DNA of 25,767 bases from Gnetum montanum (GCA_015680685.1 MNCI01005178.1:280737-306503), one strand, 5' to 3'. Positions 8,809-18,640 are shown, counted from the stretch's first letter. Notes: generated by a model not told the origin, from the sequence alone. A program made the numbers and translations.

Positions 8809-9704
8809 AGTGCCCACCATAAGGATAAGGGCCAAGTTGCTGTAGTAGAACAGGTTGTAGACTCTGATACAAAGGAAGATAATGAATGTCACATATGCCA
8901 ATATGAACATCCTAAGGGGTGTTGTCCCATGGTGTCACATTTGCAAGAGTCTGGGATGTATGCGTTGAACCCTCGTTTGGCAAAAAGGCAAACACCCGAA
9001 GGTTGCCTTACCCACAAGGCAATCCCAGGCAGTTCCACCAGCAGAAAGGGTATTATCCAAGTGGAGCACCACCGCAACCTTATGAACACTTTCAGCAGTG
9101 GCAACACCCACAAGCATGGGGGATGTCACCTCCAAGGAAGTAGTACCCTTACCGACAGCTAGATCCCTATGGGTACTACGTTCAACAACTAGTCTCTCCA
9201 TGGGACTCTTCTAGTCACGCAACCTTTCAGAATTACTACCATCTCCCGGAATATTTCCGACCACAATCTCCATCACCTAGGGGGGAAAGCCCACATCTTT
9301 ACTATCCTCCATCACCTTCTCCTACTTTCCCTACTCAATAGCACCCCACTCAGTTACCACCTACTCCACCTATGCAGGGGAAAATCCCACCATAGCCACA
9401 GCAATGCAACACTATGAGGGCTGTCAACCTAGAACCAGCTCCTCAGCTGGGTGGACCGGAAGCCAAGCCACGAAAACGTCCCTTCTTCCAGCCCAATAAC
9501 TTAAGCATAGCCTCACACACACTTGTGGCTAGTTCGTGTGAACCTCAAACCGCCTCCACTGTTCCACCCTTCGAGCAGCCTTCAGACCAAACGCCCTCCA
9601 ACGTACAAGTAGTCATGCTCACACACGTAGTAACCGACTATATAAAGGCAGGTCACCTTCCCTGGAAATTGACTGATCTGGGAAGTACCCTCATCTATCT
9701 TTAG
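8809..9704 (+). pseudogene. Element B gag, C-terminal part: zinc knuckle, Pro-rich tail and protease lead-in
   Basis: After insertion C the gag frame resumes with an acidic stretch and CHICQYEHPKGCC, a short CX2CX3HX3C knuckle that is also present in element E. A one-base deletion near 8997 (E has ACACCCCGACGG where B has ACACCCGAAGG) moves the frame. A Pro/Gln/Tyr-rich segment follows (PYPQGNPRQF, YYPSGAPPQPYEHFQQW, then many PPSPSPT-type repeats). The open stretch at 9414-9704 holds KPRKRPFF and MLTHVVTDYIKAGHLP, which leads into the protease. It ends at a TAG where element E has Gln (LIYLQVAGN), so gag and pol were one frame. Confidence 0.8.
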
Positions 9705-10181
9705 GTGGCAGGAAATGAGCCATGTAAAGCCCTTCTGGATTCGAGGTCAGGAATCAATTTGATTTCACATGACATGTACAAGAATTGGAACCTGCCCCCA
9801 TTAAAGAAGAGCAACATTCGGCTCAAGCTGGTAGACCAATCCAGTACTGTTCCTTTGGGATTGGTGGAAGGCATTGTGACCACCGTTTGTGGGTGGTCCT
9901 ATCCTACTAATTTCCTTGTCATCCATGTTGAGAATTGCAAGGGGAACTTCCCAATCATAATGGGAAGAGCTTGGTTGAGCACATTGGATGCAACACTAGG
10001 ACTCCAAGATCTTTTCCTCGAAATTTCAAAGGAAAATCCTTTTTGGAAGATTGAGAAGAAGCGCGTTCCATGCATCACGTACAGTGACTCTGGGTGCAAC
10101 TGTGTGCAACAGCTGTGGTCTGCTAAGCGAAAATCTATTCAAGCATGTAGTCAGTGTACCGAGGACTCGCAAGTCCAATAA
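9705..10181 (+). pseudogene. Element B aspartic protease domain
   Basis: AGNEPCKALLDSRSGINLIS holds the active site (DSRSG at 9738-9752). FPIIMGRAWLST, the counterpart of the usual LGRPWL motif, and a conserved VPCITYSDSGCNCVQ tail follow. The stretch equals residues of element E over its whole length. The catalytic triplet of this enzyme class is D-S/T-G; here the third residue is Arg, and in E it is Ser, so both copies have lost the Gly. There is no start codon of its own: it is the internal part of a gag-pol frame, entered through a TAG at 9702. The downstream stop at 10179 is also premature, as the frame continues into the RT. Confidence 0.85.
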
Positions 10182-11867
10182 TGCCTGTACATAGCAACCA
10201 CAACTCAAGAAGGCACCTAGTGGCTGACCGCTGATCTTGTTAGCAGCACTCTGTGCATGGAACCATCTGAGGAGCTTGTACGTGTCTACATAGAAAGCAT
10301 GGATCATTTGGAAGAGGTTCATCAACAAGTATCCACTGTTGATGACTATGATGATTGGGGAAAGTTGCAAATCCCTGAAAGTTTCAAATAAGAGCCCTTG
10401 GAACTCAAATCCTTACCGGCCCACCTAGAATATGCATTTTTGCAAAATGGGAAACCGGTGATTATCAATGTCACCCTTGCTCCTGAATAGAAGAAGAAAT
10501 TGTTGAAGGTGGTGAACAAATGGAAAGCTGCTTTTGCATGGTCATATCTTGAGTTAACGAGAGTGGATCCCAGGGTTTGCCAACATTAGATTTATATCGA
10601 TCCCTCCATGAAGCAACGAAGACAACCACAAAGGAAATTGAACCCTAAATTGAAGCAGGTCGTCAAAGATGAAATCGAGCAATTGCTAAAAATAGGGTTC
10701 ATCTACTCTATTGCCAATAGTGAATGGGTCAGTCCACTCATTATTGTGCCAAAGAAGGGTGGCAAATGGAGGGTCTATATAGATTTTCGATTACTTAACA
10801 TGGCTACCTTCAAAGATCACTTCCCACTCCCATTTGTGGACCAGGTGTTGGATACCATTGCAGGGCATCGTTATTACAGCTTTTTGGATGGCTATAGTCG
10901 CTATAACTAAATCCAAATTGCGCCAGAGGACCAGGCCAAAACAACCTTCACAAGTCCATGAGGGACTTTTGCATACAAAAAGATGCCTTTTGGCCTGTGT
11001 AATGTGCCTGCCACTTTCCAACACCTTGTCCTCAGCATCTTCTAGTAGCAAATTGGCAATGGGGTAGACGTCTTCATGGATGACTTCTCTACCTATGGGG
11101 CCACATTCGATCAAGCCTTGGACCACCTTGAGCAAGTTCTGAAAAGGTGTGTAGACACTAACCTAAGGCTCAATTGGCAGAAAAGCCACTTAATGGTCTA
11201 GGCGGGCATTATGCGAGGGCATCGTATTTCATAGACAAGGATTAGCGTGGATCCTGACAAAATCAAGGTCATCCAAGGAATTACCAGGCAAGCAAGCACT
11301 GAAAAATATGTTCGGTCATTCCTTGGCCACATTGGTTACTACCAGTGCTTCATCGAAAATTTCTCGAAAATCGCCAAGTCGTTGGTGGAACTCACAAAGA
11401 AAGATGCTACATTCGTCTGGACTAGGGAATGTGAATCCGCATTCCAAATGCTTAAATAGAAAGTCGTAGAGACTCCAGTTCTACGGGCACCTGATTAGTC
11501 CAAACCTTATCACATCATGACGGATGCGTTCGACTATGCATTGGGACCCGTGCTTACATAGTGTGATGATAAAAAACATCCATACTATATTCACTATGCA
11601 AGCTTTAGCGTTGTGGGTGCCTAACTTAACCACACCACCACCAAAAAAGAGTTAATGGCAATGGTGTTCGCCTTGGAAAAATTATGACACTATGTGCTCG
11701 GATACAAGGTGTTCGTGCATACCGACCACAGTGCTATCCGGTTCCTGATAAAAAAACCAACGGTGAGCCCCTGTATCATACGGTGGCTGGTGATTCTTCA
11801 AGAATTTAACCTCACTATGATAGATCGGAAGGGAACCGAGAATGTAGTTGCTGACCACTTGTCTTAG
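10182..11867 (+). pseudogene. Element B reverse transcriptase and RNase H
   Basis: The frame is constant throughout. RT: KLNPKLKQVVKDEIEQLL, SEWVSPLIIVPKKGGKWRV, IDFRLLN, HFPLPFVDQVLD, motif A FLDGYSRYN (Asp at 10887), YKKMPFGLCN, catalytic FMDDFSTYG (FMDD at 11073-11084), then FLGHIGYYQCFIENFSKIA. RNase H: HIMTDAFDYALGPVL (Asp at 11523), TTTKKELMAMVFALEKL, HTDHSAIRFL, and TENVVADHLS. About 17 in-frame stops interrupt it, for example TAA after SRYN, TGA in the 'CP-GTF' position where relatives have Trp, TGA before HYVLGYK where relatives have Arg, and TAG after ADHLS. No indel has shifted the frame. The motifs show the copy was functional once; it makes no enzyme now. Confidence 0.9.
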
Positions 11868-13256
11868 TTGCGATGGGATGACACAGAAGAAGAAGAGCCC
11901 CTATCCGACCAATTTCCCAATGAACTTCCCTTCGCGGGAGTGGTCGATCCGCAGGTGCCCAAGGAATCACCTTGGTTCAATCACATCCTCACCTATCTCA
12001 CAACTCAGGAATTGCCAAAGGAGTGGAACCATCAACAGAAACAACAGTTTCTCCATAAGGCCAAGCACTTCATGGAAATCAATGGCCACCTCTATAAGGT
12101 GTGTGCAGATGGCCTGGTTCGATGGTGTGTCCCTGATGACAATACACTGCGCATCGTCCAAGATGCTCATGAGGGCCCTTGCAGGGGCCACTATGCTGGA
12201 CGATGCACGATCATTAAGATTCAGCTTGCAGGATATTACTGGCCCACAATTTTCAGGGACGCATAATGGTTTGCCCGCTTCTGTGAACGTTGCCAAAGAG
12301 ACGATGGGATGACTGCACAATTGGAGGGAGCCCAATAGTGGATCCAATCATTGGAGCCCTTCGACATCTGGGGCATTGACTTCATGGGTTCCATCACACC
12401 CCTATCCAATGGGAAGGCATATATCATCGTCACTGTGGACTACTGCACAAAGTGGGCAAAGACAACAGCCATCGTCGACTGTTCCTCAAACATCGCCGCA
12501 CGATTTGTCCAACAGCAGATCATCAATAGGTTTGGAGTGCCACGTGCACTCATCTCAGACAATGGAACGCATTTTAAGGGCATCATTTTTCGTAAACTCA
12601 TGCAACACTTGGGGGTTACCCATAAATTTTCAACCACCTATCACCCCCAAGCCAATGGGTAGGCCAAAGTCACCAATAGGGAGATCACCAAAATCCTTAC
12701 TCGAACCATCAGTAAATATAGGAGGGACTGGAGCACCAAACTTAACAATGCCCTCTGGGCTTATGGCTCCACTTGGAAACTTCCTATAGGTTACTCTCCC
12801 TATGAGTTAGTGTATGGTAAGCTACTGAAACTCCCAATCCAAGCAGAACTCTGGACACTATCCACAGCTAGTGACTTAGGTCTTGACCTACCGCTAGCAC
12901 AACGCGAACGACTTATCAACCTAAGTATGCTAGATGAGAATCGATTAGTGGGCTTGTCTTCAAATGAGATCCACAAGGCCTACAATAAAAAATGACATGA
13001 TCTTAGGATTTGGAACGTAACATTTAGATGTGAAGATAAGGTGCTTTATTGGAACCCCACACACGTATCACAACCGACCAAGTTTCAAACATTGTGGAAG
13101 TGACCATACATTGTCTTCGAAACCTTCCCATTTGGGGCCTTGCTTATACACAAACCTAAGGATCCCATTAAAATACAATTGGTCAATCGGCAACAATTAA
13201 AACCTTTCCGTGAACTCCACCTAACCAGTGCTACCGCCTCATCATCACTAGGATAG
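11868..13256 (+). pseudogene. Element B integrase
   Basis: Zinc domain: His at 12168 and 12189 (HEGPCRGH), Cys at 12282 and 12291 (FCERC). Catalytic core: Asp in GIDFMG (12378), Asp in ISDNGTHF (12558). The D-x35-E position is codon 12666, which reads AAA (Lys) in the ANG-stop-AKVTNRE stretch, so the catalytic Glu is lost. The C-terminal part has WAYGSTWKLPIGYSPYELVYG, a DKVLYWNP motif and QLKPFRELHLTS, and ends at a TAG at 13254. No chromodomain follows, which argues against a chromovirus. Stops at 12264, in GAQ-stop-W, 12660, 12993 and one more break the frame; none comes from an indel. Integrase would have joined the cDNA to host DNA. Confidence 0.9.
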
Positions 13257-14372
13257 CCTCGTTCCATTTTTCGCGTCTCCTCCTTTCTGCCCAGTCGTGG
13301 GGAAGATCGTCCTCCATGCTAGTCCATTCTACCAAGCTCCCCATTGTTTTTTGAAATATTTTTTTGTTTTACACTTTTTTTTGTTTTTCAACATCGTTCA
13401 TATGTTTGCCAATTCTTACTAACTTTTCCTTTCTTTAATTACTTTTCCATTTCTTTGCTGATTATTTATGCATGTGTGTGTGTTGACTTTTCAATTGGTT
13501 GCTAAGAAGTTGTCTTATTGTCATTAGGTGTCTGGTACAGATGGTTTTCGTTGCGATGGGTTGCATGAAATAATCCACCTAGTTTATCTTGTTCCTGACC
13601 TCGCATTTGTTGTTCTTGGACTTTACGTCTATTTTCACCTCATAAAATCGACAGTGAGTCCACGTCATCCACCCATTCACCCACTCTATGGTTTTCCTTC
13701 CGTTGGAAACATGCAGCCCCTTCACTTAAAAACATTTTAATTAATGTGTGACTTGTGTAGTTCCCAGACTCAGGGATAACCCAATGGTTTGAATCGGGCC
13801 TAACTTCAAGGGGAATGCAACATTTGTCATCCTCTTCTGTCCCCTGGGTTGCGATGTGTCCTTACAGATTTCTTACCACTCCACGTTCTTCTGTACAAGG
13901 AAACTCTTGTGCAATTTGACCTTGCATGGTATGGTCCTCATCACAAAAATTCAAAAAAAAAACATGAAAATTCAAAGCACATCCCTTGGTCGAATGCATG
14001 CAACCAAGCATGGGTCTTTTCATGGTGTGGTTTCTACGAAATAACAAGAAAAACAAAAATAAAAACCTACGTTTGTGGGAATTAAAAGCACCCCCCTTAG
14101 ACTGCCTCTCACGGGTCATGAAAACTAGTTATGGGACACACTTCGTCCCCTCTAACTTAGTCCCATTTTACTTCCTTTCTCTCACACATGTTGGAGTGGT
14201 GGTTCCCTGTGGGTGCATTCTTGTGTACTTGGTAGATGGACAAGGCTTCGCATGTTGCTGCGATGTCACTGTATGTGGTTGGTTTTGGGTCTGAACTCAG
14301 GAACAGTCCTACCGAGTCACTTAACCACAACTTCACACATGGTTTCACGTAACTGATGATCGGAATTCCAAT

Positions 14373-14387
14373 TCTCTCTCTCTCTCT
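14373..14387. repeat. TC microsatellite
   Basis: A short (TC)n run in the spacer. Element D has a longer CT run at 21461-21480, but on the far side of its ORF start, so the two are not clearly the same site. Confidence 0.6.
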
Positions 14388-14844
14388 TCATCCATTTCTC
14401 TCCATAACTCACCTCACTGCCTGTCTTATGTTTTGAAAGTTTATCGTGATTTCCATGAACTTCTCATGCCTTGGCAAGTTCTCATGGATGGGCATATTAA
14501 CTTATGGTCACCATTTCTTGGCCCTAGGGCCCACGAACTCTGGTGTTGAGGATATGCAAGGGCTACTAAGGCTACCACTTGCTATGGGGAGGACCCACTT
14601 GCATATTCCTAGTCCCGTTTGTTAGCTTCCCATCCTTTTGATTTCATGGTTGATTGTTTTCATAATACCCATCGCTCGATTTCTTCTCCATGGAGTTCTT
14701 TTTCCCCACATTGTCCTACATTTGACTCTTTTTCTAGCCCAGTTTACCTTCCTCGTGTCCTCAGTTGCATTCCTAGTCTCTCAAGCTCTTCAACCGCCCC
14801 AATTTGGCATTTTAAATTCATTTTTTCAAGTTTATTCTGGGCTG

Positions 14845-14970
14845 GTCAACATTGGTCAATGGGTGCGACCCCTTGCGTATACGGGGCCTCGTATATGCAG
14901 CCCCCTGCATATACGCGGCCCTATCGACACAGCCCTTGCTCCCTCTATATACCCACTGTGCCTTACACTT
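14845..14970 (+). repeat. LTR U3-like patch inside element B
   Basis: GTCAATG is followed by a 24-bp palindrome-like unit at 14875-14898 (GCGTATAC, eight GC-rich bases, GTATATGC). A second half-unit GCATATACGC follows, then GGCCCTATCGACAC, and then TATATACCCACTG with CCTTACAC. The LTRs of B have the same order: GTCAATG, GCGTATAC...GTATACGC, GGCC..CGTCGACGC, TATAAATAAGTGG and GCCACAC. It is therefore a decayed internal copy of the U3-promoter segment, or an independent carrier of the same words. Confidence 0.5.
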
Positions 14971-15133
14971 TTCATCATTTGGCAAACAACTTGGGGGGAG
15001 ATTTTGCCATTTTTCTACCTCTCTTCTTCCCACGTACCTACATTTCCTATCACGCATCTACATCATCCTATCCTTCCCCTCTTACGCACTTGGAGGTATG
15101 CTCTCAGTCGTGGGGGGGTGAGGCCCGTTAGAA

Positions 15134-15176
15134 ATTAATTAATTACTTAATTAATTAGTTAATTAATTGATTAAGA
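15134..15176. repeat. TTAATTAA-rich low-complexity run
   Basis: Repeated AATTAATT units form an AT palindromic run just before a stretch leading to the extra ORF. No function can be assigned. Confidence 0.7.
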
Positions 15177-15386
15177 CTTCACACCTCTTAAGGGAAGAAA
15201 CGAAAACAATAGTTTAAACTCCAACTTATCCCTTATTGTTTTTGGTTCTAACCCATCAACTAATACTCCAGGGGATTTAACGGGATGCATGTGCCAACAT
15301 CATAACTTAGTCAAACAGAGAAGGTGTATAAGGGCCATTTTGAGCAGCTTGTACACAATCTAATTAGTGGTTATGTTTAATTGCAG

Positions 15387-18216
15387 ATGGCACCAAAACC
15401 AAGGCATCCAAGGGGAGAAGGACCATCACAACCTAGGGACAAGCATCCACGAACGGGAAGAGGACGAGGCGTGCAGCACCCAAAGCACGTGGAGGGCTCT
15501 CATGCAACTGGCCCCCTCCATGAAGGACCTGATGTGGAATCTGTCCATCAGATTCCTGAAGAGGAGATTCCTAGCGAGCAATCACAAGGGGATGAAACTT
15601 CGGGGATAGCACCATGGCTTGAGGTCACCCTGACCCAAGCATATCTTGATGCTATCAAGCCATGAGAAGTGCAACGGATGGTCCTACAAGAGTTAAACTT
15701 TGAACCATTTCTCGAGAATGCACCAGAAGATGTGAGGATTCAATTACAAAACTCTCCTATGTGGACAATCATCACAACCAGTGGTGAATGGTACTCAGGA
15801 GAGACCTATCTCTTCCAGACAAATCGGCAACCGGGGTCCAAGGTAAGAATTAAGGACATCTATGTCTCTTACTCTGCGGAAGAAATCACACAAGCTCTGG
15901 GGTTGCTAGAGACTGGAGCAGATGTGACGGAGATCCCGAAGCAAGCTGACCCAAAGGTAAAAGAGGAGTGGATCAGGCAATGCTATGGGGTTGATCGCAA
16001 AGAGTTTGGCACTCTAACCACCGCGGAGAGAGTGTATTCAAAGATTGTGTCTTACCACTTGAACCCAACGGTGAGACCCAATAAAATCACTGCCTTCTCC
16101 ACTCATGTATGTGCTACCTTAAGTGGAAATTTCCCAATGAGCCTTTCACAATTTTTATTCTTAAAAGTTGAAAAGAGGTTCACTGAAAGTGAACGAGGAA
16201 GACAAGCTCTCCCCTTTCCCTGCCTAATCAGAAAATTATGCAAATGGGCAAGGATAGCATGGTATGCCAATGATATACTCTAACATGCCCCGATTGCTTC
16301 ATGGAGGGAAATGATGAAGGACAGGACTCCGGCCACTACACAAACTGAGGAGGAGTAGCAACCACCTCCACCGCCCACACAAACAACAAGGCTGAGTTCG
16401 CAAACCATCACAGAGCACATACACGAAATCTGACAATTGCTCTTGAGCCAACAAGAGCAATCTGGAAGGACATGTGGAGGAGAAGATCCTTTGGTCTATC
16501 ACACTGCAATGAGCCATCTGGAGTAGGTGGCTCACTTAGTAAGTCTACTAGAAAGGGCAGGACCGATGTTCTCTGTCACCTGAATGCAGGTACCCGCGAG
16601 AACTGATCCTAGCATCCGGGAGGTAACGATATCCACACAATAGTTATTTCCTGAAATCTCAAGGAATGCTGCTACTTTCTCGGTATGCTTGGAAGATGGC
16701 GAGGGGGCGACAGTCCTGGTGATGTAGCACCAAGGATAGGAGGTTGCGGCTGAAGTGGTTGCTGACATGATTGCTACGGCTCTCAACACACCAGCAACAC
16801 TTGTACCAAACATACATGGACTCGAAGACATACAGGCATCCACCAGGACCTCACGTAGCAAGATCGATGTAGCCCAACATGAAGAACTGTTGGACCGATT
16901 GGTGGGAACCGAGCAACCGCTCCTGGATGTCTTCGACCTTCTGGACAACATCACTGCAACCTAGTCGAAGCTACTCTCGGCAAGGGGTAAGAGCCTCATC
17001 TTGGAAGGGCAACTTGAAGCTGCTTAAGCTAATTGTCAATGCTTGGCGACAGAAGTTGCTCAATTAAGAACCCAACTTGTTAATCCAGCTCTCCTAAACC
17101 GTGAGCTCACTAGAGATGAAGCTTTTCAATAGCTTCAGATCAAACTTCAGATAGTTGAGGACGAGCATGAGTCAACGATCTTTGATAAGTCCTTGGCAGA
17201 TGCTCATGAATATCATTTAAACAAGGACTTGATAGAGGTTCACTAGGAGAACGTCAGATTGACCGCAAAGGTTCATCGCCTATGCAATGTTGGTGCTAAA
17301 AACGAACACATGAAAAGCGTTATTCACCAATAGCAGGAAGAGCTAGCCAGGGTGAACACTGATATAAAGAGATTGACCACTAAAAATTGTAATCTGTCCA
17401 TGGAGGAGGTTCGAGCCTTGTAACAGAAATCAGCCATTGAAATCGCCGCTTGGAAGAACGAAGCCCTTAAGTTTGAAAAAGTTAAGAATCATTACAGGGA
17501 CCAAGTGGGATTATAAAAGGAAGTGAATGAGAAACAAATTTAAGTCGCAAAGGTTAAGATGAACCAAGCGTTCCAGTAGTTCTGAGAAGGAGGTGAGGTA
17601 AGGCAACCCATCTTTGTTGGGTTGAATGCCTACAACCAGGCTGAGATCCGCCTCAACGAACTACAGATCGAAGAAATAACAGAATACATGGAGTTGGCCA
17701 ACCTTCGCTACGCAAATTTGGCTATGCTAACAATTGGGAGATCGCGATCTGAATTGGAGAAGCAAGTGGTCGTCTCATATTCTTTATACGAGGGTGAGTT
17801 CCAAGCGCACAAGGCAACAAAACAACAATTGGAAAAAGCAAACAACAATTGGACAATGTGCGATATTGGAGAACTTGGCCCGTTGAATGAATGACAATCA
17901 GCAACTACAGACATCAATTTGAACATTCGACATTGAACGAAAACAGTTCGCAGCCTGGTTCGTCAATTTGAAAGAACTCTTCCCTGTGCTATCGTGCCCT
18001 TGGGAGGTTCAAGTCCCAGCACACATTGGTGAAGCTTCCTGGATAGTGAATGATCCCAAAAGCAAAGAGTAAAAAATGAGGGCCCTCTTGAAGGCTTTTC
18101 GATTGCCTCCAGAAGTTACAGCTGCTGCAGGGTAGCCATCGTTTGTGCCATCGCCACCACATGGGCTAGAGGCTAGTGAAGGTCCGTCAGAACCACCGCC
18201 CCCAGGGACAGTGTGA
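15387..18216 (+). pseudogene. Element B extra ORF: plant-transposon-protein-like domain plus coiled coil
   Basis: The ATG at 15387 follows TTAATTGCAG, a splice-acceptor-like sequence also seen in element D. Residues 1-90 are Pro/Gly/Glu-rich and hydrophilic. The part at about 15700-16280 contains SYSAEEITQALGL, YHLNPTVRPNKITAF, and LPFPCLIRKLCKWARIAW. This pattern resembles the C-terminal half of the 'putative plant transposon protein' family (Pfam PF20167) from memory; no search was run. After a Pro/Gln linker, 16750-17840 is rich in heptad-like Leu/Glu/Lys/Gln (QEELARVNTDIKRLTTKN) and looks coiled-coil. The end (FAAWFVNLKELFPVLSCPWE, then PPPPGTV) is in another frame after an indel near 17840. 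About 19 stops precede that indel in one constant frame. The position is that of the env-like ORF of Athila elements, but I see no signal peptide or membrane segment. Confidence 0.7.
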
Positions 18217-18457
18217 TCTTCTCCAGCAATTTTTGCATCTTCCAACACGGGAGAGAATCCAAGATCATCAAGGTGTTCAATTTTTTCTCTGAACATCACC
18301 ATTTTGTAATTCATCCTTCTCTATACACTCGGGCACTTGGCGAGTCATGTGTGTGTATGTGTCATGTCTGTCAAGTCATGTGTGTTGTAATAAAAAGTCC
18401 ATACCTTCCAAATTGTAGAGGAACTCGAGGACGAATTTTTACTCAATCATGGAGGTA
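18217..18457 (+). other. Element B 3' UTR and polypurine tract
   Basis: This untranslated stretch ends ATCATGGAGGTA directly before the TGATGAAG of the right LTR. Element D ends GTCATGGGGGTA in the same place, and ATACCTTCC plus an ACTCGAG stretch match between the two. The purine run GGAGG (GGGGG in D) is the likely plus-strand primer. Confidence 0.7.
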
Positions 18458-18494
18458 TGATGAAGTGCTAAACGGTCGATGCGTTAACTAGGCC

Positions 18495-18518
18495 GCGTAT
18501 ACGAGACCCCGTATACGC
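18495..18518. repeat. 24-bp palindrome in U3 of element B right LTR
   Basis: The arm GCGTATACG, spacer AGACCC and arm CGTATACGC correspond to 4523-4546 in the left LTR. Confidence 0.85.
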
Positions 18519-18532
18519 AGCTGTGTCAACGC

Positions 18533-18585
18533 GGCCACGTCGACGCATGCCCCATCAACGCATCCTTCCATGCGTCGACGTGGCC
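18533..18585. repeat. 17-bp perfect inverted repeat in element B right LTR
   Basis: The arm GGCCACGTCGACGCATG (18533-18549) and its exact reverse complement CATGCGTCGACGTGGCC (18569-18585) are separated by 19 bases. The left LTR lacks about 14 bases of the first arm, so the structure is not shared by the two LTRs. Confidence 0.85.
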
Positions 18586-18611
18586 TCATTTATGCGAAGC
18601 CTGTTTTAGCC

Positions 18612-18619
18612 TATAAATA
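18612..18619 (+). promoter_or_regulatory. TATA box of element B 3' LTR
   Basis: TATAAATA followed by AGTGGGCTCCCGCCACAC, identical to the left LTR. Confidence 0.65.
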
Positions 18620-18640
18620 AGTGGGCTCCCGCCACACTTA

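Larger units (their letters stand above)
13257..15386 (+). other. Element B untranslated spacer between pol and the extra ORF
   Basis: About 2.1 kb without a supported gene. Several words are shared in the same order with the 3' part of element D: CCCTCTAACT (14148 vs 20474), GGGGAGGACCCACT (14586 vs 20918) and the TGCAG-ATGGCA junction (15383 vs 21300), so it is a real part of this family. It contains a TC run (14373-14387), an LTR-like patch (about 14845-14970) and a TTAA-rich run (15134-15176). It could be an intron or 5' UTR of a spliced RNA for the extra ORF. Confidence 0.6.

Noticed and set aside
8889-9201. Four overlapping ORFs on both strands.
   Set aside because: Only the plus-strand frames that match element E's gag tail (knuckle, then the Pro/Gln-rich segment after a one-base deletion) are real; the others are shadows.
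9702-13256. Reassigned or suppressed stop codons (TAG/TAA read as Gln).
   Set aside because: Stops lie at different positions in B and E, the other copy keeps Gln or Arg codons there, and TGA appears as well. Catalytic residues are also mutated. Decay by C-to-T change explains the pattern without recoding.
13528-13740. A 70-codon ORF with a hydrophobic stretch (VYLVPDLAFVVLGLYVYF), a possible membrane segment of an env-like protein.
   Set aside because: It is short, isolated, without a convincing start context or a match in D. It may be chance in T-rich DNA, though a spliced exon cannot be excluded.
14619-15138. Two overlapping plus-strand ORFs of 166-170 codons in B's spacer.
   Set aside because: The proteins are low-complexity, overlap in different frames, span the LTR-like patch and TC-rich DNA, and show no counterpart in element D.
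18009-18314. A 101-codon minus-strand ORF near the 3' end of the extra ORF.
   Set aside because: It is the antisense of the Pro-rich end of the extra ORF, whose plus-strand frame continues the coiled-coil protein.
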